Shown in pieces: positions 31,514 to 38,980 of a DNA stretch of 64,000 nt. Numbering within the stretch: the stretch's first letter is position 1; each line of letters starts with the position of its first letter. The notes under the pieces are model-generated. The model did not search any database. It had not been told where the DNA came from and saw nothing but the letters and a program-made list of their open reading frames with translations. A program made the position numbers and the translations under genes. Origin of the DNA: Nostoc sp. TCL26-01 (GTDB lineage Bacteria; Cyanobacteriota; Cyanobacteriia; Cyanobacteriales; Nostocaceae); assembly GCF_013393945.1 (NCBI RefSeq), contig NZ_CP040297.1, forward strand, positions 1,566,804 through 1,630,803. The letters run 5' to 3'.

Positions 31514-31882
31514 TTAAACCCCTACATCTCCATCCAACCCTTGCTGATAAGCTTGCCACAGTTGGTGAATGAAGTGATGAAGCTGCTGTTTAGCTAGTTG
31601 GTCTAGTTCTGGCTTTGGTTCTTTGATTAAAATTTGACTGAGTAAATCAATTACTTCTGTATCTAAGGCTGGTCTAAATAACTGGCTAGGCCAGAGTAAG
31701 TCTGAACTGTCTCGTAAGTCTGTAACTGATGGTGGTTCCTGATTACTATTAACCAGTAGCAAAGGACGCGCCCAGCATAAATGACGGGAAATTACCACTT
31801 GAATGACTTCTGCATACAAATTTATGTTGCCATGCTCTAAAGACACAATTTGTCCTGGTTGAAAGTTAAAAGTCGTGTCCAT
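31514..31882 (-). CDS. Hypothetical protein (122 aa)
   Basis: I do not recognise this family. The 122 residues start MDTTFNFQPGQIVSLEHGN, a small beta-barrel-like opening with LYAEVIQVVISRHLCWARPL, then SDLLWPSQLFRPALDTEVI and a helical, glutamine-rich C-terminus. No signal peptide and no metal-binding motif. The composition is that of a soluble cytoplasmic protein and resembles cyanobacterial conserved hypotheticals. It is separated from its neighbours by repeats on one side and a hairpin on the other. Confidence 0.6.
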   Translation of the reverse strand: MDTTFNFQPGQIVSLEHGNINLYAEVIQVVISRHLCWARPLLLVNSNQEPPSVTDLRDSSDLLWPSQLFRPALDTEVIDLLSQILIKEPKPELDQLAKQQLHHFIHQLWQAYQQGLDGDVGV

Positions 31883-32199
31883 AATCAGTTAGGGCATAAG
31901 GCAATTTAACGCCTGGATTTTAGATTAAATTCTCATCCACAAGTTTCATGCACTTGTGGGTGCAGTTTTTTGTATACCTTTATTTTAAAAGTGAAAGTGG
32001 GATATTCTCAGTGGGGTTATGCTAAAAAAATTATGAGATTTGCGGCTTAACCGTGTTGTTATGGTCTCATCAGTATTGGCAAAAAGTTTTTTATGCCATA
32101 GAATTTTGATGAAAATACCCTAAAATGGATGAACAACCGTTAAGCGATCGCTTAACAGAATTTCAGTTGTAGTAACTCAACCATCAAAGAGCAAAAGTT
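31883..32199. other. Divergent spacer with a strong hairpin
   Basis: About 320 bases, no gene. CCACAAGT (31937-31944) and ACTTGTGG (31952-31959) form a perfect 8-bp stem with a 7-base loop, followed on the forward strand by GTGCAGTTTTTT. It looks like a forward terminator, yet no forward gene precedes it. It may instead be part of the leader of the reverse gene. A HIP1 site lies near 32142. Confidence 0.4.
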
Positions 32200-32481
32200 G
32201 TGTCAGTCGAAACCATTGAGAAGCGTTCCACATCCCGCAAGCTCGCGCCTCGGTATCGCGTTTTGCTCCATAATGACGACTACAACTCTATGGAGTATGT
32301 GGTACAAGTATTAATCACCACAGTGCCGAGTCTCACACAGCCTCAAGCTGTTAGTATCATGATGGAAGCCCATACTAATGGGTTAGCCTTGGTGATTACC
32401 TGCGCTCAAGAACACGCAGAGTTTTATTGTGAAACTTTAAAAACTCACGGTCTAAGTAGCACAATAGAACCTGATGAATAA
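32200..32481 (+). CDS. clpS: ATP-dependent Clp protease adaptor ClpS
   Basis: A 93-residue adaptor that delivers N-degron substrates to the Clp protease. The fold signature PRYRVLLHNDDYNSMEYVVQVL contains the Asn-Asp-Asp of the binding pocket, with Met next to it. A further conserved part is GLALVITCAQEHAEFY. The N-terminal extension (about 17 residues) is the part that in other ClpS proteins inserts into the ClpC/ClpA channel. The start is GTG at 32200. It is followed 84 bases later by a membrane protease gene on the same strand. Confidence 0.93.
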   Translation: MSVETIEKRSTSRKLAPRYRVLLHNDDYNSMEYVVQVLITTVPSLTQPQAVSIMMEAHTNGLALVITCAQEHAEFYCETLKTHGLSSTIEPDE

Positions 32482-32565
32482 GCAAGATAATTTGTGATGA
32501 ACAATGGCGATGCGCTAAATCATCTGTCATGAGTCATAATTTTTAGTAATGACTTCTGACTGAAA

Positions 32566-33396
32566 ATGCAAGACAGACTTCTAACTCTATCTAAACGCCC
32601 TGCCCCTGTTCGGCTGGGTTATTTTATTTTCATTTTATTGTTATTGTGGTTGCCCATAGCTGCACCCATTTACTTACTAGTGCGAGATGCTAACTTGGTA
32701 AGTATCATAACAATGGTTCTGCTATATTTAGAGTTTATCTTTCTGCTCAGGCTATGGGGTAAAAATGTTTACCACCAACCCCAGATATTTCACCATTATG
32801 GCTTAGAATTCACTCGACGCAACGGTGTAGAGCTGTTGTGCGGTCTGGGGATGGGGCTGATTAATATTTTTATTCTGTTTGGGATACAAGGACTTTTGGG
32901 TTGGCTAGTATGGCAACAGCCACAAGTTTTTTTCTGGAAAATTATTTTAGAAGGTTTTATTGTCAGCTTAGGTGTAGGCTTTGCTGAAGAATTGTTATTT
33001 CGCGGTTGGCTATTGGATGAGTTGCAACGAGATTACAGTAAATCTGTAGCGTTAGGAATAGATGCAACTGCATTTGCTGCTTTGCATTTTGTCAAGCCCT
33101 TAGCAGCAATTATTCACACTCTGCCACAATTTCCGGCTTTAGTGTTGTTGGGGTTAACGCAGGTATGGGGTAAGCGTTGGCGTAGGGGACGGTTGGGTTT
33201 ACCAATGGGTTTGCATGGTGGTTTGGTTTGGGGTTACTACATTATTAATGTGGGAGGATTAGTTCAACATTCTGGGCAAGTTCCTGATTGGGTGACTGGG
33301 GTAAATAATAATCCCTTACAAGGAGTAATGGGAGTATTGTTTATGAGTGTGTTGGCACTATGGATGCGAGGACAGAATCTTAAACATCCAGTATAA
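32566..33396 (+). CDS. CPBP family intramembrane glutamic protease (CAAX protease-like)
   Basis: A 276-residue membrane protein with seven to eight hydrophobic segments. The diagnostic motif EELLFRG is in GFAEELLFRGWLLDELQ (about residue 142), and the following conserved histidines are in ALHFVKP and MGLHGGLVWG. CPBP (Abi) proteins are intramembrane proteases related to Rce1. Bacterial members act in bacteriocin immunity, protein maturation or unknown processes. The gene follows clpS on the same strand. No bacteriocin gene is visible nearby, so no specific function is proposed. Confidence 0.85.
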   Translation: MQDRLLTLSKRPAPVRLGYFIFILLLLWLPIAAPIYLLVRDANLVSIITMVLLYLEFIFLLRLWGKNVYHQPQIFHHYGLEFTRRNGVELLCGLGMGLINIFILFGIQGLLGWLVWQQPQVFFWKIILEGFIVSLGVGFAEELLFRGWLLDELQRDYSKSVALGIDATAFAALHFVKPLAAIIHTLPQFPALVLLGLTQVWGKRWRRGRLGLPMGLHGGLVWGYYIINVGGLVQHSGQVPDWVTGVNNNPLQGVMGVLFMSVLALWMRGQNLKHPV

Positions 33397-33560
33397 AGAC
33401 TGGTTGATAAAGTCAGTTTAATCACTTGATTATTTACCAAATGGTATTTACACTAGACAGGCGAATTTTGCCGTCGAGACTAATTATCGCTACTCGTAAA
33501 TCACTAAAAATGTTCCAGATGACTGTATAAGTGTCAGCTACAAAATGTAGCATTGCTAAT

Positions 33561-34199
33561 TTACAAACTTGTCTCTAGTACTGTACCGACCATACAAGCT
33601 TTATCTAATTTCACACCACTTAAATTTGTCCCTTCTAATTCTGCACAAAGTAAGTTTGCTCCTGTCAAATTCGCTCCTGCTAGATTTGCACCGCGTAAGT
33701 CGGCCTCTTCTAAATTTGTCTCACTTAAAGATGCTCCTTGTAAATCCGCACGGCTTAAGTCTGCGCCTTTCAGATTTGCTCCTGTCAAATTCACGCCACG
33801 CAAATCAGCACCACGCAAGTCAACGCCTTGTAAATTGACGTTCATTAAGTTAGCACCACTCAAGAAAGCACCGACTAAAGATACACCGATTAATCTGGCT
33901 CCCATTAAGTTAGCCCCACGCAGGTTACTACCTCTTAAGTCCGCACCTGTTAAATCTGCTTGCATTAAATTGGCTCCCATCAGATTTGCCCGCAAGTCAG
34001 TTTCTTGAAGGTTTGCTCCCATTAAATTTGCACCTTCTAAATGCCCACCTTCCAGTTTAGAACCGACAAAGTTAGTACCGACAAGGTTAGCCCCAGCAAG
34101 ATTGATGCGGTTTAAATCAAGTTGCGAGAGTTCCTCATCTTCTAAATTCGCTCCTGGAAGTTGTTTAAGTTTTCCTAGTCTAATCGCTTCGATATTCAT
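33561..34199 (-). CDS. Pentapeptide repeat protein
   Basis: A 212-residue protein of which nearly all is A(D/N)LXX pentapeptide repeat, beginning near residue 24 (LSQLDLNRINLAGANL) and running to about 205. It folds as a right-handed quadrilateral beta-helix. Such proteins are abundant in heterocystous cyanobacteria. A few block DNA gyrase, but most have no known function. The first 20 residues (MNIEAIRLGKLKQLPG) form a cap. Its ATG overlaps the TGA of the upstream gene by four bases (34196-34199), so it is translationally coupled to the DICT-domain protein. Confidence 0.9.
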   Translation of the reverse strand: MNIEAIRLGKLKQLPGANLEDEELSQLDLNRINLAGANLVGTNFVGSKLEGGHLEGANLMGANLQETDLRANLMGANLMQADLTGADLRGSNLRGANLMGARLIGVSLVGAFLSGANLMNVNLQGVDLRGADLRGVNLTGANLKGADLSRADLQGASLSETNLEEADLRGANLAGANLTGANLLCAELEGTNLSGVKLDKACMVGTVLETSL

Positions 34200-35590
34200 T
34201 GGAGGTAACTACTCATCTGTTCACTAGTCTTACTGTGGCTATCCCACCGCGAATCAAGTAGCCATATTCCAGTGCTGGCCTTGGGTGTCATTAAGGGTAA
34301 GTCTAATCCTTGTTGTAAGCCCATGACTAATAAAGTTAGGGCATCTATTAGTTTAGGGTCAAAACGGTTTGATTGTTGCCTACACTGTTCTAAAGCTTGC
34401 ACAAATATTTCTTGCCGATTTTGCACAGAAGATTTTCTCTGGTTGACTTGCCATTGAAAATCCGTCACTAACGCCAGGATTCTCGATTCTAAAGGGATTT
34501 CATCACCAGCTAATCCTGCTGGTTCTCCTGTACCATCCCACCATTCAGTTTGGTGTGTGATAATTTGAGCTACAGCGCGGAGTCTAGACATTTTGCGTAA
34601 GACTTGCGCCCCTGGGACTAGAGAACAAGTTAGGGGACAACTGGGAGCTGATTCTTGATCATGTTGAGGTACGCTAGGGGTAAAAATGCTTGCTGCTGGT
34701 TGTAGAGGGTCTATGCGATGTAATAAGCTAGCCAATTTTAATCTTTTAATTTGCCATGCGGGTAAATCTAATAGCTGTGCCATTGTCTCGGCTAGGGCGG
34801 CTACTTCGGCGGCGGCTTTGGGGTTGTTGACATCAGCCAAGTCCATTAGTTGAGCCATCCGTAAAAATGCTTGAATTTCGTTAGAAACCAAGTTATTATC
34901 TAGAGCCTGTTGACGGAGTGCTACGGGGATATCTAGTTTTTCTTGCCCTGTTTTGAGGTAATCAACAACGCGAGAGACGACTTGACTAAGGTCTGCTGAT
35001 GTGATGTCGGCGTTGGGAATTTGCTGTTGATGAGTAATGAGTTTTTGGGCTAGTTCTGGATTATATTTTTGGATGTGAGCGATCGCTAACTCTGCTGTTT
35101 CTCTGACTAATTCTGGCTCGAATGTCCATAACCCATAAAATTTCCGTTCTAAATCAGCAGTCGGTACTCCACCTACACCATAATCAGCCGCAGATAACTC
35201 TTGACAAAGCACCATCGCTGTGTATTTTGGTGACAAGATAATTAAGTGCCATTCCTGAGCTACTGAATCAGCTGGTTCTAGTTCTATCAAATCTACATTT
35301 GCTAGTTGGCTGGTAGGATGTTCAGCAAAACCTGTATCAGGTGCTGCCATAATCACAATTTGCTGGCTACACTTGGCGATATCTGCATATCTTTCTGCTT
35401 CTTGCAAATACCATTTCCCCCGTTGGAAGGCAGTAATTACCAGGGGTGTACTGTCATCAGTCAGTATATGATCTTCTAAAGCATGACAAAGAGCAACCAG
35501 GGTATTCTTGTAATATACTCCCAATCGAATTGGTCTGGTACTATGGCGATGAGATGCTTCTAGCTGTTGTAGAATTGAACCTTCTAACAT
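34196..35590 (-). CDS. DICT sensory domain protein with degenerate HD-GYP-like domain
   Basis: A 464-residue signalling-type protein. The first 180 residues fit the DICT domain (SILQQLEASHRHSTRPIRLG, LVALCHALEDHILTDD, LIELEPADSVAQEWHLIIL), named for its association with diguanylate cyclases and two-component proteins in cyanobacteria. The C-terminal region follows HD-GYP order. However, the metal-binding HD pair is LLHRID, with Arg in place of the aspartate, and the GYP motif is WWDGTGEPAG. It is therefore probably catalytically inactive against cyclic di-GMP and may act as a sensor or scaffold. It is coupled by a four-base overlap to the downstream pentapeptide protein. Confidence 0.7.
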   Translation of the reverse strand: MLEGSILQQLEASHRHSTRPIRLGVYYKNTLVALCHALEDHILTDDSTPLVITAFQRGKWYLQEAERYADIAKCSQQIVIMAAPDTGFAEHPTSQLANVDLIELEPADSVAQEWHLIILSPKYTAMVLCQELSAADYGVGGVPTADLERKFYGLWTFEPELVRETAELAIAHIQKYNPELAQKLITHQQQIPNADITSADLSQVVSRVVDYLKTGQEKLDIPVALRQQALDNNLVSNEIQAFLRMAQLMDLADVNNPKAAAEVAALAETMAQLLDLPAWQIKRLKLASLLHRIDPLQPAASIFTPSVPQHDQESAPSCPLTCSLVPGAQVLRKMSRLRAVAQIITHQTEWWDGTGEPAGLAGDEIPLESRILALVTDFQWQVNQRKSSVQNRQEIFVQALEQCRQQSNRFDPKLIDALTLLVMGLQQGLDLPLMTPKASTGIWLLDSRWDSHSKTSEQMSSYLQ

Positions 35591-36510
35591 GGGGTTTGGT
35601 TAAGTGAAACGCACAAGCGCTGGATAGAGGGATAAGAATATAAATTGTTTCTGAATATTATTTAGTGTACTTTTGTCGGATGAATTATGCTATACCCCAG
35701 AGTAAGTGAACGGGATAAGAAAGAAGGAGATATACTTCTCTACTAACACTAGCAGCGTCTTGGAGACAGTTATAAGGAGAATGGTCGGTTACAGTATTGG
35801 GGAAGTGGCGTATAACATTACTGTTATCTTGGCGGATACTGGCTGTTCTAAATTTTGTTACTTTTGGGCAATAGTTCGCATTGTGACTATGTACTATCTT
35901 GAGGCGATCGCTTTTTCCCATCCTTGCCTAGTGCCTTAGAGGATGTTTGAAAAGTATCATGCGTAACACCAAAATCTCAAAAACCTAACCCCTAACCCCT
36001 TCCCTACGTTCGCGCAGCGTCTCGAAGAGAGGGAAGGGGAACAGGAAAATCAGGGTTTCAAAGCCTCTCTCCGTTTCGGGGAGAGGTACTCTACGAGAAG
36101 AGCTTCGCTCTATGGAGAGGGGTTTTTAGTATACTTTTAGACTTTTCAAACAACCTCTTAACTACAAACTGAATCATTATGTAATTGACTTAACAATTAC
36201 GAATTACGAATTACCTAAATATTATTAAATGGACGGTTGAAAATTTTGCTCAATTGTGATATCAAGTGGGTTGCCCACAGAAAAGATATTATTGATGTTA
36301 TAAAGTCTAAGTAAGAAACAAAACTAAGCAAAGAAATTCCAAATTATTCAGAACTTTTATTTATAAACCTTTTAAGAGCCATTATGTCGCAACTTCCTTG
36401 CTCGGTCGTACCAAGGGCGATCGCTTTATTTCGCGATAATATCTAAACAGATGTGATGGAGAAATCAGTATGAAATAAACGCACAACTCACCTTTATCTC
36501 AAAAATTAAC
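35591..36510. other. Intergenic region with MITE and hairpin repeats, no gene seen
   Basis: About 920 bases. Two short opposing frames near 35685-35939 lack protein-like features. The MITE-like element at 35938-36158 is described separately. A GTAATTG...CAATTAC hairpin repeat is at 36181-36217. A HIP1-like site lies near 36418-36425. The promoter of the Uma2 gene should be in the last 150 bases. Confidence 0.5.
35938..36158. mobile_element. MITE-like element with 18-bp terminal inverted repeats
   Basis: AGAGGATGTTTGAAAAGT (35938-35955) is matched by its inverse complement at 36141-36158 with one mismatch (A/T at base 6). The 221-base interior has no gene. It contains two blocks resembling common Nostoc repeats (CTTCCCT...AGGGAAGGGG around 36000-36040, and CTCTCC...GGAGAGG arms around 36063-36122). 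Flanking TA or TTA on both ends may be target duplication. The size, the terminal repeats and the lack of coding sequence fit a miniature inverted-repeat element mobilised in trans. The source transposase family was not identified. Confidence 0.7.
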
Positions 36511-36523
36511 AGGAGAGATGACA

Positions 36524-37192
36524 ATGGTCAGCAGCCTTAAAGAACTAATTGATGAGCCAGAATTGGGTCATGGTAACGACCCAGAAGAAAAGTTTATCAG
36601 TAGTGGTGTGAGTTGGGAAAGCTATGAATCGCTACTGACAAAACTAGAAAACAACTCTCATTACCATGTTAATTATTTAGATGGAATATTAGAAATCGTG
36701 TCGCCATCAATCAGACATGAAAAAATCAAAACCAATTTAGGGATGCTGTTAGAGCGTTTTTTCTATAGCCAGCGCATTCGGTTTGTACCTATGGGAAGTT
36801 CTACTTTTAAAAACAAAGCAAAAAAAGCTGGTGCAGAACCAGACGAGTGTTACTGCATAGGCGAAGAGAAAAAAGTACCAGATTTAGCTATAGAAGTAGT
36901 TTTGACAAGTGGTAGTGTCAGCAAACTGGAAATCTACCGAAGATTAGGAGTTGCAGAAGTCTGGTTTTGGGAGAGAAACCAGTTCAAGCTATACCATTTA
37001 CGAGACAATTCCCAGAAAGAACAAGCTACTGTTTACCCTGATACTTATGGGTATGAAGCAATCTCTAGAAGTGAGATATTGCTAGAATTAGATATTTCTT
37101 TGCTAGAACAATGTCTGACAATTTCGGATTCAATTCAGGCTATTGATGAATTTGAGCAGGGGTTGAAAGCAAACGATGAGCGAAAGCAATAG
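36524..37192 (+). CDS. Uma2 family protein (DUF820, PD-(D/E)XK nuclease fold)
   Basis: A 222-residue Uma2 protein, distinct from the one near 12 kb. Recognisable positions are YLDGILEIVSPSIRHEKIK, GAEPDECYCIG, KKVPDLAIEVVLTSGSVSK and RRLGVAEVWFWE, which give the acidic and lysine residues of the nuclease fold at about residues 55-145. The start is set at ATG 36524, where AGGAG (36511-36515) is eight bases upstream. An ATG at 36518 is too close to that site. The gene sits beside a MITE and a toxin-antitoxin pair. Function unproven. Confidence 0.8.
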   Translation: MVSSLKELIDEPELGHGNDPEEKFISSGVSWESYESLLTKLENNSHYHVNYLDGILEIVSPSIRHEKIKTNLGMLLERFFYSQRIRFVPMGSSTFKNKAKKAGAEPDECYCIGEEKKVPDLAIEVVLTSGSVSKLEIYRRLGVAEVWFWERNQFKLYHLRDNSQKEQATVYPDTYGYEAISRSEILLELDISLLEQCLTISDSIQAIDEFEQGLKANDERKQ

Positions 37193-37289
37193 AGATGCGA
37201 ATAAGTGTCTCTCAAAATCATTGCTATAGATTGATTGTCATAACTCTTGTAAGAAATTAAGTGCTGAAAATTATAGTTTTATAAAGTAT

Positions 37290-37814
37290 TTACTTAAAAA
37301 GTTTGGCAATAGTATCCATTAATAAAAATAGTCGATAAGGAAAATTAGGAAACTGAATAAAGTCATAATACTCATAAAACGAACGAGCTTTATCATCTTT
37401 AGCATCAACGACTACAGCTACTGTAGCTATTTCATTCTGAAGACTTCGGTATAACGCATCCATTAAAAGCATTTCTCCTAATCTTTTTTTGCGATATCTT
37501 TGGTCAACGGCTAATCTACCTAAAAGAGTTGCAGGAACATTTGGATATTTTGGGAGCTTTTTAGTTATCTCAGTTGGTAATTCATTAAATATAATGCTAG
37601 TTGAAGACAAAGTATAATATCCAATGATTGCATTAGAACCTTCTTCAACTAAAACAAAGATAGCAGCCATACGCTTACGAATATCCTGCCCTGCTTGTTG
37701 TTTCAAATAAAGATCCAGTGGCTCAACTCCACAAGAAAAAGCCGCTCGGTCTTGTTTAGCAAGCGGCTGTATTAAATAATTAATAGAAGTATCAGAATTA
37801 TTTGAGAACGTCAC
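37290..37814 (-). CDS. GNAT acetyltransferase, toxin of a type II TA module (TacT/KacT-like)
   Basis: A 174-residue GNAT domain typical of toxins that acetylate the amino group of charged tRNAs and stop translation. LAKQDRAAFSCGVEPLDLYL is the family N-terminus. LLGRLAVDQRYRKKRLGEML is motif A, and VVDAKDDKARSFYEYYDF carries the C-terminal catalytic-site tyrosine region. In motif A the two glycines of the usual R/Q-x-x-G-x-G acetyl-CoA loop are Lys and Arg (RYRKKR, in a run of seven A bases), which may impair activity. The start is GTG at 37814, directly after the antitoxin stop with no gap, so expression is coupled to the antitoxin. Confidence 0.85.
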   Translation of the reverse strand: MTFSNNSDTSINYLIQPLAKQDRAAFSCGVEPLDLYLKQQAGQDIRKRMAAIFVLVEEGSNAIIGYYTLSSTSIIFNELPTEITKKLPKYPNVPATLLGRLAVDQRYRKKRLGEMLLMDALYRSLQNEIATVAVVVDAKDDKARSFYEYYDFIQFPNFPYRLFLLMDTIAKLFK

Positions 37815-38126
37815 TTATACATCCATTTTTTGTTGATAACGTTGGGCTGCATTTCGTAATTTTGTACTTGGTTCTGGCGGATTTAACAATGCCGCAACAA
37901 AAACTTCTTGATCTTGCTTAGTTAAGATCATATTTTCGTGTTCCATAATAACTTTTTTGGCAATATCCAAAACGCTGCTCACAACAAAATCTGTTAGTGT
38001 TCGACCCTGAATATCAGCAGCACGCTGAAACAATTCTTTTTGCTCTTTTGTGACACGAGCTTCCAAACGTTCAGCTTTGGAGCGCTCTGAATTTACTTTG
38101 GAGCTTTTAGTCACTGCAACGGTCAT
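37815..38126 (-). CDS. DUF1778 antitoxin (TacA-like, ribbon-helix-helix)
   Basis: A 103-residue antitoxin for the adjoining GNAT protein. The N-terminal ribbon-helix-helix is in SERSKAERLEARVTKEQKEL and LFQRAADIQGRTLTDFVVSS, used for operator binding. The C-terminal part (LNPPEPSTKLRNAAQRYQQK) is the segment that wraps the toxin in characterised homologues. ATG at 38126 is chosen because GAGGTT lies just upstream and it removes a 19-residue irregular extension. Its TAA directly abuts the toxin GTG. The pair should repress its own promoter in the space above 38126. Confidence 0.88.
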   Translation of the reverse strand: MTVAVTKSSKVNSERSKAERLEARVTKEQKELFQRAADIQGRTLTDFVVSSVLDIAKKVIMEHENMILTKQDQEVFVAALLNPPEPSTKLRNAAQRYQQKMDV

Positions 38127-38416
38127 AATAACCTCTACATAATTAGAATGATAGACTTTGATAAAAGTGTAATAATCATGCAAGTGTCTAGCTAGTTATA
38201 CACTGCCAGACATTAACTTTTCAGAACTCTGAGTAATTTAACAATTAACACCGTCAATTATGTACGGCATTTAACCTCACATACAATATAACAGTTTTTT
38301 TCTTGATTCGAGCAATAAGTATAAATATTTATTTTTATAGATAGCCCCAACCACGCACCTTGATTGCGCGATAATGGCTTCAAGAGATTATTGAAAACCT
38401 AAACTCGGAAGGTTAA

Positions 38417-38863
38417 ATGTCACAAGCACCAGAAAAGGCTGTTGGTGAGTATGAAATCTTCTTGAAAGATGCAGATAATAATTTGCTTCCAGCAAAGATT
38501 GAATTAGGTTGCCGAGATTGGACTGAAGTTGGTGGACGACGCACCGAATGTCGTATTAAATTACAGTGGGCTAACGGTGTAATCGAAGACACAGATTGGC
38601 ATTTTTTTGAGTCTTTTAAGCGGGTTCGAGAGAAACTTGCTTTACACGGTCTTTTACCTATTTGCTACGGAGCAAATAGAAAAATCATAATAACGGGTAT
38701 GGCAATCGATATGGCATTGGGACGAAAAGTTTATAAAGTTGGTGAAGATGGCCAATTAACTCGTGTAGATATATTTAAAACTAGTGATGATGTAGAGCCT
38801 GTAAGTGTTGAAATTCAAGAGCAATTTCAAAAACAATGGTGTCAGGAATTCAGAGAACAATAG
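38417..38863 (+). CDS. Hypothetical protein (148 aa)
   Basis: I do not recognise a family. The 148 residues begin MSQAPEKAVGEYEIFLKDAD after GGAAGG, a good ribosome binding site. Conserved-looking parts are ELGCRDWTEVGGRRTECRIK, EDTDWHFFESFKRVREKL, LLPICYGANRKIIITGMA and MALGRKVYKVGEDGQ. It looks like a compact soluble alpha/beta protein with three cysteines scattered in its first half, no signal and no membrane segment. It is divergent from the toxin-antitoxin pair and lies in a repeat-rich accessory stretch. A defence or regulatory role is possible but unsupported. Confidence 0.55.
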   Translation: MSQAPEKAVGEYEIFLKDADNNLLPAKIELGCRDWTEVGGRRTECRIKLQWANGVIEDTDWHFFESFKRVREKLALHGLLPICYGANRKIIITGMAIDMALGRKVYKVGEDGQLTRVDIFKTSDDVEPVSVEIQEQFQKQWCQEFREQ

Positions 38864-38904
38864 AGTCAGAACGAGCAACTAAACAACTTTATTAAGAATA
38901 ATTC

Positions 38905-38980
38905 GTAATTGACTTAGACAATTACGAATTACGAATTACGTAGGCGCAAGCCTTCCCGTAGGGTATTACGAATTACCTAA
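38905..38980. repeat. GTAATTG/CAATTAC hairpin repeat with internal 37-base insertion
   Basis: The same unit as at 36181-36217 (GTAATTGACTTA...CAATTACGAATTACGAATTAC), but here 37 bases (38940-38976) are inserted before the terminal CTAAA. The insertion contains GGCGCAAGCCTTCCCGTAGG. The last bases overlap the TAG stop of the reverse-strand radical SAM gene. Confidence 0.75.

Noticed and set aside
35685..35939. Two overlapping short frames, one on each strand
   Set aside because: Both lack protein-like patterns and good starts. They lie in a repeat-bearing spacer.
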